DNA of 64,000 nucleotides from Elusimicrobiota bacterium. GTDB lineage: Bacteria; Elusimicrobiota; Elusimicrobia; UBA1565; UBA9628. The notes beneath the pieces are model-generated. The model worked only from the letters and a program-made list of their open reading frames with translations. It was not told where the DNA came from and did not search any database. Shown here in pieces: positions 25,119 to 33,456 of the stretch. The stretch spans positions 1 to 64,000 of the forward strand of contig JAUYSH010000074.1 in NCBI GenBank assembly GCA_030696455.1, in the 5' to 3' direction. The position numbers and the translations under genes are program-made. Every line of letters begins with the position of its first letter. Position 1 is the stretch's first letter.

Positions 25119-25136
25119 ACTGTTTCCGGAAACAGT
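25119..25136. repeat. dispersed palindrome ACTGTTTCCGGAAACAGT (copy 3)
   Basis: 18-bp perfect palindrome 17 nt after a stop codon. Confidence 0.85.
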
Positions 25137-25152
25137 CGAGCCGCGCAAAAAT

Positions 25153-26205
25153 CTAACGCGCGTGGGCGAGCTTGGCCAGGTTCTCGAGGCGGGAGACCAT
25201 CGCGTCGTCGGCCTGCGCGGACGGCGGGTCCTGGAAGAACAGGGAGAAGATCGCGTAGGAGCCCCAGGAGAGGACGAGCGTGCCGGTCGTCAGCAGGAAG
25301 TAGAAGTACTGGTAGCCGAAGCTCGCGAACAGGCCGAACTGCATCGTCAGGCTCGAGAGCTGATAGAAGTGCATCATCGTCGAGTGGCTGATCACGCCCG
25401 CGCGGCGCATCTTGTTGATGGCGGGGATCAGCGGACCTCCGGAGATCATGCCTTGGATGATGTTGATGAAAATGAGGCCCATGCCGTGCCAGGTGTAGAC
25501 CAGCGGGTTCATGCCCAGAGGTCCGAGCACAAGTCGATTGAGAAATTCAAAAAAACAAAGCTGTACGTATACAAATGTAAAATCGCCGATGTAGGCGGGG
25601 CCCACGCGGAGCATGCCGGTCATGCGGCCGAGGAACTTCATGTAGGTCTGGCCGAAGACGGTGAAGACGGTGTCCTGGAGCTGATACCAGGCGAGCGCGA
25701 GAGCCGCGCGCAGGAGGTTGAGGCCGCCGGTGCGCACGGGCAGGATCATGAAGATCACCCGCACGACGAGGTTGAGGCCGAAGGTCTTCGTGGCCAGGTA
25801 CGCGTAGTCCTGGCGGTTGGGACGGGTCCAGCAGTCGCGCAGGAGCTGGGGCGCCCGGCGCAGCATCTCGGGCTTGAACTCGATGAAGCCCTTCGGGCCG
25901 GAGCCGCCCGATTCCTTGGAGCCGCCCATGAGCACGACGGTGGTGCGCCCGGAGAAGCGCGACGAGATCGAGCGGGTGAGCGCGCGGTCCTCGGGGGAGC
26001 GCTCGCTGCCGCCCCCGCCCATGCCCTCGGAATAGGTCTTGGTCGAAAACAGGGCGATGACGACGCGCTCGGCGTCGGGCAGCTCGGAGGCGCGGGAGAA
26101 CCGGGTCGCGGCCTCCGAGGTCTTCGCGTGGAAAAAATAATAGGCGCGCTCGGTGTCGCTGCGGTCGAGGGCGAGGACGACGAGGTCTTCGGCGGAAAAG
26201 GTCAT
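25153..26205 (-). CDS. polytopic membrane protein of unknown function
   Basis: Multiple hydrophobic helices in C-terminal two thirds; resembles C-terminus of ORF 30674-32302. Confidence 0.7.
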   Translation of the reverse strand: MTFSAEDLVVLALDRSDTERAYYFFHAKTSEAATRFSRASELPDAERVVIALFSTKTYSEGMGGGGSERSPEDRALTRSISSRFSGRTTVVLMGGSKESGGSGPKGFIEFKPEMLRRAPQLLRDCWTRPNRQDYAYLATKTFGLNLVVRVIFMILPVRTGGLNLLRAALALAWYQLQDTVFTVFGQTYMKFLGRMTGMLRVGPAYIGDFTFVYVQLCFFEFLNRLVLGPLGMNPLVYTWHGMGLIFINIIQGMISGGPLIPAINKMRRAGVISHSTMMHFYQLSSLTMQFGLFASFGYQYFYFLLTTGTLVLSWGSYAIFSLFFQDPPSAQADDAMVSRLENLAKLAHAR

Positions 26206-26212
26206 TCGGGGC

Positions 26213-28669
26213 TCACAGGTCGAGGAGGATATGATCGTAAATTTTGGGAGCGTCGAGCGGGCCGCCGTCGGCGACGGAGAAGGTCCAGTCCTCGGGCGTG
26301 GCGGACACGGCGCGCAGCTCGCCGAGGTAGCCGTCCCAGGTGGTGACGAGCACCTTCGCGCCGGCGAAGGTCTTCAGCTTGCCGAAGCAGCGCTCCGAAA
26401 AAAGGAAGTTGACGGTGCGCCGGGCGGGGTTGGCGCTTTGCTTGACCTCGCCGGGCAGGGGCGGGCCGTAGGCGTCGGCGCCCGAGCCCTTGGCCGAGAA
26501 CGAGCGGGAGCCCCAGCCGTACAGCAGGAAGCCGGCGTCCCAGCGGAAGCCGGGGACCTTGGCGCCCATCATGGGCAGCGCCTCGATGCCGGGGCGGCCG
26601 GGGAGCTGGAAGAACACGCCGAAGTAGGCGTGGTCGTAGCCCTCGGGCGGGTTCCAGGAATCGGTGACCCGGCTCATGAGCAATTCCATCTTGAGATCGC
26701 GGCCGCGGGAGCAGACGCGGACGCGTTCAAGCGATAATTGGCCGTCGTAAGAGGCTTCGGTCGGCGCGCGAAGGCGGCGTCCGCCGAAGCCGCCTTTATT
26801 CGCGGGCGGTACGCCGCGCTCGACAAGAAGCCTATCGCAACACCGGAGATCCACATTTATGGCCGTGGACAGAGTCCTCGATCCGTTCGACGCCGTTGAT
26901 AAAAGGCGAAGTGTGCGCTTGCCGCCGCCGAGATTCTCCGGGTCGGCAGTAAGCACGCCGGCCTTCAGGTCGCGCACGGGCCGGCGGCGCTCCAGGTCGT
27001 CGTCGCACAGGAGCTCGAGCTTCGCCGGCTTGGGGCCGCGAGGTAATTTAAATCTTAGCGGGAAAGGTTCCTTGTAAGGTCCGTCGTTTGCGACGCTCAA
27101 CTTCGGCGCCGAAGGCGCCGCGGTCCTCGCGGGAGAACGGCTCTCATCGAGAATCAGGAAGGATTCGGGGGCGAGAGACAGGACCGACGACAACGGAAGG
27201 GGATCCGATGAGAGAAGGACCTTCACGCCCTTGCCTGCGTTGGCCAAGGCGTAAGCACGGCGTTCGGGTGCGGTGTTGAAGATCACGCGATAGCGGCTTT
27301 TGCCGTTCACGACAACGTAGGAAAGTATCCCGCATGACGCCCCGGAATGCTCCACGGTCGCCTCGCCTGCGGCGAGGCTCGCATGTTCTTTGCGTAGGGA
27401 AATCAGCTTGCGTAAAAACTTGTTTTCCGGACGCTTCGCGTCCGTTAAGGACTCGTCGAACATCTGCTGGCGCGCCCCGGTGAGACCGGCCTCCGTCCCA
27501 TAGTACACGCAGGGCAAGCCCGGCAAGGTGAACAACGCCGCCAAACATTGCCGCGCTGCGCGCGGCGTGCCGCGGGCATAGACCCGTTCGACATCGTGGT
27601 TGTCCGCGAAGGTGACCCACAATTCGGGATTGCGTTTGCGCGCCGCAAGCGGCGCGCGGAGTGCGTCGGTCGCGGACTTTCTGAAAAATACTTGATTGAG
27701 TGCCTCGTTCAAAGGCAGATCGACGGCGGAGTCCAAGCGCGGACCCTTCGGACCGTCAAGATATTTCCCTATCGCCTTGTAATCGTAACTCCACACCTCG
27801 CCGAAGACCAGGAACTCCTTGTTGCCGCGTTCCGCGGCGAACGGCTTGAGACCTGGATCCTGCGGATCCGTCTTTTTCAAGAAATCGTCGTAGAAGCCCT
27901 CGGGCGTATAGTACACGGTGTCGACCCGAAACCCATCGATGCCGACTTGTTCTATCCAAAACCGGTAGATCTCGCGCATGCGCCGCGCGGCGAGGGCGTT
28001 GTCGAGGTTGATGTCGTCCAGGTCGCCCATGGCATGGGTCAACGTCTGACGTCTGTCGCGGTAGTCGTCGATATTCGGCGTGAAATTATACACGGCGGCT
28101 TTTCTGTGCGCCGGATCTCGCGGATCGTTCATCTTGAACACGGGATCGTTGGGCGCTTTCGGCTCCCCGTCGGGGGGGTAGGTGCCGGGCAGGGCGCGCC
28201 AGCTGCGCTCGGGGTGCTTGGGGTCGTAGCCCTCGGCGGTCACGGTGAAGAAGTTCGCGGTGTGGTTGACGACGATGTCCTGGATCACCTTCATGCCCAG
28301 GGCGTGGGCGTCGGCGACCATGCGCCGGTAGTCCTCGATCGTGCCGAAGTGCGGGTCGACGGCGGTGAAGTCGTAGGGCCAGTAGCCGTGATAGCCGCGC
28401 GTGGCGATCGTCGGATTGACCCATTGGCCGTGGGTCGGAGGGGTCAGCCAGACGGCGTCGATGCCCAGGCGCTTGAGCCCCGGCAGGCGGCGGCGCAGGC
28501 CCTCGAGGTCGCCGCCCTGGAACTTCTCGGGGTCGGTCGGGGAGTACTCGTCGCGGCCGAAGTCGTTGCGCGAGGGGTCCCCGTCGGCGAAGCGGTCGAG
28601 GAGGACGAGATAGAGGATCTTGCCCGACCAGGCGGGCAAGCTCCGCTTGCCCAGGTTATTTCGCGTCAC
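26213..28669 (-). CDS. GH13 alpha-amylase family enzyme with C-terminal glucodextranase-type (DOMON-like) domain
   Basis: DIVVNHTANF, GFRVDTVYY, FGEVW, FADNHDVER; C-term DSWNPPEGYDHAYFGVFFQLPG. Confidence 0.85.
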   Translation of the reverse strand: MTRNNLGKRSLPAWSGKILYLVLLDRFADGDPSRNDFGRDEYSPTDPEKFQGGDLEGLRRRLPGLKRLGIDAVWLTPPTHGQWVNPTIATRGYHGYWPYDFTAVDPHFGTIEDYRRMVADAHALGMKVIQDIVVNHTANFFTVTAEGYDPKHPERSWRALPGTYPPDGEPKAPNDPVFKMNDPRDPAHRKAAVYNFTPNIDDYRDRRQTLTHAMGDLDDINLDNALAARRMREIYRFWIEQVGIDGFRVDTVYYTPEGFYDDFLKKTDPQDPGLKPFAAERGNKEFLVFGEVWSYDYKAIGKYLDGPKGPRLDSAVDLPLNEALNQVFFRKSATDALRAPLAARKRNPELWVTFADNHDVERVYARGTPRAARQCLAALFTLPGLPCVYYGTEAGLTGARQQMFDESLTDAKRPENKFLRKLISLRKEHASLAAGEATVEHSGASCGILSYVVVNGKSRYRVIFNTAPERRAYALANAGKGVKVLLSSDPLPLSSVLSLAPESFLILDESRSPARTAAPSAPKLSVANDGPYKEPFPLRFKLPRGPKPAKLELLCDDDLERRRPVRDLKAGVLTADPENLGGGKRTLRLLSTASNGSRTLSTAINVDLRCCDRLLVERGVPPANKGGFGGRRLRAPTEASYDGQLSLERVRVCSRGRDLKMELLMSRVTDSWNPPEGYDHAYFGVFFQLPGRPGIEALPMMGAKVPGFRWDAGFLLYGWGSRSFSAKGSGADAYGPPLPGEVKQSANPARRTVNFLFSERCFGKLKTFAGAKVLVTTWDGYLGELRAVSATPEDWTFSVADGGPLDAPKIYDHILLDL

Positions 28670-30677
28670 GGACCAGCACGCGCACGCTCAGCGGCGGCAC
28701 GGAGACGGTGATTTGCGAGCCGACCGCGAGGACGAGGTCGAGGGTCTCGACGCGGTAGGATTCTTCGAGCGCGTCCTTGAACACGGCTCCCTTGGGGCTC
28801 AGCGTGGCGTCCACCCACATTGTCTGCGTGCTTTCTTTCGTGCCGAAGTTGATCGCGACGACGACCTCCTGGCCGTCGTATATGCGCGAGAAGGCGAACA
28901 GGCCGGTGCCGGCGGGTTCCGACCAGCGCACCCACTGGGCGCCGCGGCGCAGGGCCGCGTACGCGATGCGCACGTCGGCGAGCCGCTTCATGAACTGGTA
29001 GGTCGGGTTGCTCGTGTCGAACTTGTCGCCCTTGGAGCTCTCCGACTTGAACTGCCCGTCGGCGAACTGGTCCTCGCGGTTGCGGGGATCGGCGGGATGG
29101 TCCGGGCCTTCGGGGTCGAGGCGGTCGGTGTCCTGGCGGAAGCCCTGCTCGGTCCCATAATAAGTCATCGGGATGCCGACGGAGAACAGCAGATAGGCGA
29201 GCGCCACCTTGAGCTGGGCCTCGGGTTCGCCCAGGCGCAGGAAGCGGTACACGTCGTGGTTGTCGATGAAGCGCAGGAGCCGGTCGGCCAGGGGGCCCAG
29301 GACCTGGTTGGTGCGGTGCATGCTGTCCTCGAGCACGCGCGTCGGGGCCTTGCCGTGCAGGGCGTAGGTCTCGCGGCGGTAGGCGGGGTAGGAGAACGCG
29401 CTGTCCATGCCGTCGGTGGTCAGGTGCGGGATCAGGTCGGAGTCGATGCCGGTCGAGTTCTCGCCGACGAGGAAGAAGTTCTTCTTGCCGATCGAGGCGG
29501 CGTACTCCTTGATCGCCTTGGAGAACACCGGCACGAAGCCGGGGGCGATGTGGCGCACCGCGTCGACGCGGAAGCCGTCGATGTCCGTTTCTTGAATCCA
29601 CCACTTCGCGATGTGGATCAGGGCGTCCGCGGTCTCTTTCTTGTCGGACGCGTAGTGGCGATAGTTCGGAGGGAAGTCGCCGTTCGTCGCCTGCGCGTGG
29701 TCGCTCCAGTTGTCGATGACGCCGCGGCGCGTGAAGTGCTTCGGATCCTTGAGGTCGCTGGGCAGGAGCGACTCGGTCCACTCGCCGATCTCCTTGGGCT
29801 CGCCCTCGAGGCCGCGCCACTGGGAGCCCTCGGTGTACTCGAAGACGGGGCCGCTGTGGTTGAGCACCCAGTCGAGCACGACCCGCATGCCGCGTTGGTG
29901 CGCTCCGAGCACCAACTCTTTGAAATCCGCCATGGTGCCGAGATGCGGGTCGATCGCCAGCAGGTGCACCGGGGCGTAGCCGTGGTAGGAGTCGGCCTGG
30001 TTCTGGTTCACCGGTGAGAGCAGCAAGGTCGTGACGCCCGAGTTCTTCAGATAGTCGAGCTGCTCGATGACGCCGCGCAGGTTGCCGCCGTGGCGCGAGC
30101 CGCCCTTCGTCGGGTCGCCGTGGGTGCGGACCTTGCCGGCGCGGGCGAAGCGGTCGAGGAGCATGAAATGGAGGATCTCGTCGCGCCAGTCGGCGGGGGA
30201 GGCCGTGTACGCGCGAAGGGGCTCGGCCGAGATCGGCGCCTCGGCCAGGGTCTGCGGCGCGTCCGGGACGTCCTCGACGAGCGCGTGCGCGGTCTGCCAG
30301 GCCTGGCGCAGCGCGGCGATCTGGGCCGGGGTGCGGCCTTCGGTCGAGGGGGCGGCGGGGAGCGCGGCCTTCGCGGCGGCCGGCGCCGCCGCCTTGGCCG
30401 GCGCGACCGGCTTGGCGGCCGCCGGTATGGCCGAGGCGGCCAAGGCCGGGGCGAGCGAGGGGGCCGCGAGCGCCGGAGCCAGAGAAGAATCGAGCGAGAG
30501 CGCGGACGGGCCGGTGAGCGGCGAGAGCGCGGGGGCGGAGAGCGTCGTGCCGAGGGTGCCGCTGATGCGGGGGACCGCGGCGTTGGCGCCCCGGGAGACG
30601 ACCTGGGCGCGCAGCTCGGGCGCGCCTGAGAGCGCGACGAGCAAAGACAGCGAAAGGGCGAAAATTCGCCGGATCAC
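28656..30677 (-). CDS. secreted GH13 alpha-amylase family enzyme with P/A-rich leader
   Basis: GTGA overlap with upstream gene; signal peptide; DWVLNHSG, GFRVDAVRH, VGENS, FIDNHDVYR. Confidence 0.85.
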   Translation of the reverse strand: MIRRIFALSLSLLVALSGAPELRAQVVSRGANAAVPRISGTLGTTLSAPALSPLTGPSALSLDSSLAPALAAPSLAPALAASAIPAAAKPVAPAKAAAPAAAKAALPAAPSTEGRTPAQIAALRQAWQTAHALVEDVPDAPQTLAEAPISAEPLRAYTASPADWRDEILHFMLLDRFARAGKVRTHGDPTKGGSRHGGNLRGVIEQLDYLKNSGVTTLLLSPVNQNQADSYHGYAPVHLLAIDPHLGTMADFKELVLGAHQRGMRVVLDWVLNHSGPVFEYTEGSQWRGLEGEPKEIGEWTESLLPSDLKDPKHFTRRGVIDNWSDHAQATNGDFPPNYRHYASDKKETADALIHIAKWWIQETDIDGFRVDAVRHIAPGFVPVFSKAIKEYAASIGKKNFFLVGENSTGIDSDLIPHLTTDGMDSAFSYPAYRRETYALHGKAPTRVLEDSMHRTNQVLGPLADRLLRFIDNHDVYRFLRLGEPEAQLKVALAYLLFSVGIPMTYYGTEQGFRQDTDRLDPEGPDHPADPRNREDQFADGQFKSESSKGDKFDTSNPTYQFMKRLADVRIAYAALRRGAQWVRWSEPAGTGLFAFSRIYDGQEVVVAINFGTKESTQTMWVDATLSPKGAVFKDALEESYRVETLDLVLAVGSQITVSVPPLSVRVLVRDAK

Positions 30678-32302
30678 TTTTTGCCTCCGCGAACCAGCTT
30701 CCACAGCGCGCGGGCGGGCCAGGTCATCACGCGCACGAGAGGGTTGTCGAAGACGGCCTTGACGGCCTGTCGCAGCGGGGGCTCGATGAAGACGCCTTCG
30801 ACCGGGTACTTGGCCTTGAACTCGGCGCTCTCGGCCAGCGCGGCGCTGGTGACGAAGACGATCTCGCGCGCCTTCGCCCGCCCGGCCCAGAGAGCGATGG
30901 CGAGGTCGAGCGACTGCTGGAAGAGGAAGATGGCCCAGAACAAGGTCATCGAGCCGGAGGCGAAGAAGGGCGCGGCGAGGAGGAAGCTCAGGTCGCGGAC
31001 CTGCTGGATGCCGGAGTGCTGCCAGCGGTTGATCGCGCCCTTCGCATACAGCGCGTTGAGGGCGTTGTAGCCGAGCACGCCGAAGAAGTTGCCGATGACG
31101 GACATGAGGGCCATGTCCTTCCAGTAGTTCGCGCTCCACGGGGGCGTCACGCTCGAAGGGTTCGCGGTCCACGTCAGGAAGCGATAGATCGTGCCCGCGC
31201 CCTGCATATAGGCGAGGTTGAAGAACATCTGGTAGTTGAAGCCGCGCGCCTTGACCAGGCTTTCCTGGAAGTTGTTCCAGCTCTTCAGAAAGAAGCCGTG
31301 GAAGACCTGCTGGGCCACGCTCAAGGTGATCAGGCCGGCGAGGGCGATCGGGTGGGCCAGGCCGGCCGCGGCCCAGTAGACGCCGATCGAAGTGACGAGA
31401 GGGAAGGTCTTGGTCGCCAGCCCGCCGATGATCTCGCTCGGCAGGGGCTTGACCAAAGAGTCCTTGAACATCTTGCCGAGGAACCGGGCCTCGCGGAAGG
31501 GCGCGAGAAGCTTCGAGCCGATCGAGGAGGAGATCTTCGACGCACCCGCCGCGGCCGCCGGCGACGTCTGCGCCGCCGCGGAGGGCTTCGGCGCCCAGTC
31601 CACGGCGAGCTTTTCCTGCTCGATCTTGCCCTTCGCGGTGACGCCCAGCAGCGCGCCGACCTGCGCCGCGTTCTTCTCGCTCAGGCCCGAGGGGTCGTTC
31701 TTCGCGGTGAGCAGGCGGACCTGGCCTTTGCGCGAGGCCGCCTCGGCCAAGGTGATCTCCGTCATGGGCTGGCCGTGGCGGACGACGAAGGCTTTCAGAT
31801 TACCGGTGTCGATGGGAGCCTGATCGACGGGCTTCTTCGCGCCGCCGTCGAACATCGCGGCGAGCTTCTCGGTCCACGTCCGGGACGCCGCCTCATCCTT
31901 GGCGGGCGCCGAGGGAGCGGCGAGAAGGGCCGCGGGCGAGGCCGGCGAGGGCTTGAGAGCCTGGGCGGCGGCGGGGCGGGCGGCGGCGAGGGCCGCGGGC
32001 AAGGCCGGCAGAGCGCCGACGGCGTGGGCGGCCGCGGGCGCGGCCTGAACCTGAGGCGCGGCGGCGATGGGTGCCGGGGCGACCCCGGGGGTGGGGGTCA
32101 GGCTCGGGGTCATCGACGGGAGAGAGAGAGAGAGAGGGGCCAAGGCCCCGTGAGCGGCGGGGACGATGGAGACGGCCCCGGCGGCGGCGGAAACGGAGGA
32201 TTGAGCGGAGGCGCCGGCCCGCGCGGCGGAGAGATTCTGGGCAAAAGAGGAGGTCGGGATCGAGGCTGAAAGGAGAACTGCGATTACCCCTGAGGGTCTC
32301 AT
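30674..32302 (-). CDS. leader-bearing polytopic membrane protein of unknown function
   Basis: Signal peptide, LSLPSMTPSLTPTPG leader, multiple TM helices; TACAAT upstream. Confidence 0.7.
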   Translation of the reverse strand: MRPSGVIAVLLSASIPTSSFAQNLSAARAGASAQSSVSAAAGAVSIVPAAHGALAPLSLSLPSMTPSLTPTPGVAPAPIAAAPQVQAAPAAAHAVGALPALPAALAAARPAAAQALKPSPASPAALLAAPSAPAKDEAASRTWTEKLAAMFDGGAKKPVDQAPIDTGNLKAFVVRHGQPMTEITLAEAASRKGQVRLLTAKNDPSGLSEKNAAQVGALLGVTAKGKIEQEKLAVDWAPKPSAAAQTSPAAAAGASKISSSIGSKLLAPFREARFLGKMFKDSLVKPLPSEIIGGLATKTFPLVTSIGVYWAAAGLAHPIALAGLITLSVAQQVFHGFFLKSWNNFQESLVKARGFNYQMFFNLAYMQGAGTIYRFLTWTANPSSVTPPWSANYWKDMALMSVIGNFFGVLGYNALNALYAKGAINRWQHSGIQQVRDLSFLLAAPFFASGSMTLFWAIFLFQQSLDLAIALWAGRAKAREIVFVTSAALAESAEFKAKYPVEGVFIEPPLRQAVKAVFDNPLVRVMTWPARALWKLVRGGKK

Positions 32303-32406
32303 AGCCTAATGAGATTGTAGCCCGGGAGGAGAAAGGCCCCCAGGGGCATGGGACCTACTAGGAAGTGGGCCTTGGGCCTATAGCCGGCGTCACAGACCTA
32401 CACCTG

Positions 32407-32730
32407 TTATCGGCGCACGGACCAGACGAAGCCGTCGTACCAGAAGTGCATCAGGGAGACCACCAAGGTGACCGCCAGGGCCTTGCTCGAAAGCTCCCCG
32501 AGCACGCCGAACACGCTTCCGTACAGGAACCCCGAGCCGATGAAAAGGCGAAGGCCAAAGACCGGCCGCGGACCTCCGGATTCGCGTGTGAGCGGAAGAA
32601 CACGATCGCGAGGTGGGCCATGATGAACGCACCGAGGAACGCGTCCACCGGAGAGCCCGAACGCCGAGAGCTTCCAACTCGCGAGCGGCGTCAGGCCGAG
32701 GGCGAGCCCGAGGGCCAGCGCCCACACGGG
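32407..32730 (-). pseudogene. frameshifted remnant of a small integral membrane protein
   Basis: Hydrophobic coding signal jumps frame: LASWKLSAFGLSG (frame of 32407..32727), then DAFLGAFIMAHLAIVFFRSHANPEV (32451..32648), then LFIGSGFLYGSVFGVLGELSSKALAVTLVVSLMHFWYDGFVWSVRR (first frame). Confidence 0.45.
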
Positions 32731-32824
32731 GGCCAGGACGAGGTGTATCCAGTCCTGCGGCGGCTATCGCGGATTATAGATACATAATACCGGCGCGGGT
32801 GAAAACCTGTTAAACTTGAGGGGC

Positions 32825-32895
32825 GCCCCCTTAGCTCAGTGGTAGAGCAGCAGTTTTGTAAACTGCCTACCCCAGTTCGATTCTGGGAGGGGGCT
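32825..32895 (+). tRNA. tRNA-Thr (anticodon TGT)
   Basis: Acceptor GCCCCCT/AGGGGGC, D-arm GCTC..GAGC, anticodon stem GCAGT-TTTGTAA-ACTGC, T-arm CCCAG-TTCGATT-CTGGG; CCA not encoded. Confidence 0.93.
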
Positions 32896-32913
32896 CCGAT
32901 TTTCCCCAGCCCC

Positions 32914-33297
32914 TCAGCTCCTCCTCTTATTGCGCGCGGACTCGGCCAGGCGCTTCCTGCGTTCGGCGCACAGCGGCCCCACCGACTTAAGCCGGTCCAT
33001 GTCGCGCCTGAGCACGGCCACCTCGTCGAAACAGTCCTTCAGGCAGTGGATGGCGCGTGCCTGAAAGCGGGTCGTCGGCTCGGCCAGGCTGTACAGGCGC
33101 CACTGTCCTTGGGTGTGGGAGACAACGAGCCCCGAGTTCCTTAAGTAGGCCAGGTGCCGGGAGACTTTTGACTGAGGAACGCCCATCGTCGCCATGATCT
33201 CGCAGACGGAGAGATCGCGGCGCGCGAGCAGGTGAAGGATGCGCAGGCGCGTGACGTCCGCGAACGCGCGGAACATGCTGTCTACGGAATTCTTCAT
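32914..33297 (-). CDS. ArsR family transcriptional regulator
   Basis: FADVTRLRILHLLARRDLSVCEIMATMGVPQSKVSRHLAYLRNSGLV. Confidence 0.9.
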   Translation of the reverse strand: MKNSVDSMFRAFADVTRLRILHLLARRDLSVCEIMATMGVPQSKVSRHLAYLRNSGLVVSHTQGQWRLYSLAEPTTRFQARAIHCLKDCFDEVAVLRRDMDRLKSVGPLCAERRKRLAESARNKRRS

Positions 33298-33352
33298 CGC
33301 TCAGATGGTAACACTCCTTCCCGGCGGATTCAAGGCGCGGGCTCGCGGAATT

Positions 33353-33419
33353 ATATATCTGGTTATGTAGATATAATTGGCGATTGTGTTGCATTGTAAA
33401 TATGCGTAGCCAGATATAT
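33353..33419. promoter_or_regulatory. inverted pair of 15-bp sites atatatctggYtaYg, candidate ArsR operators
   Basis: 33353-33367 atatatctggttatg and 33405-33419 cgtagccagatatat (reverse complement atatatctggctacg) in the divergent ArsR/porin intergenic region. Confidence 0.65.
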
Positions 33420-33456
33420 TTAAAAATTGTCGGAAAGGCCTCACCTAGGAGGATTT

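Noticed and set aside
25540-25590. AT-rich patch with T7 run (TTTTTTT, minus strand) in the membrane gene as programmed frameshift site
   Set aside because: Encodes an ordinary TM helix (VQLCFFEFLNRL) in continuous frame; no downstream structure or alternative frame product evident.
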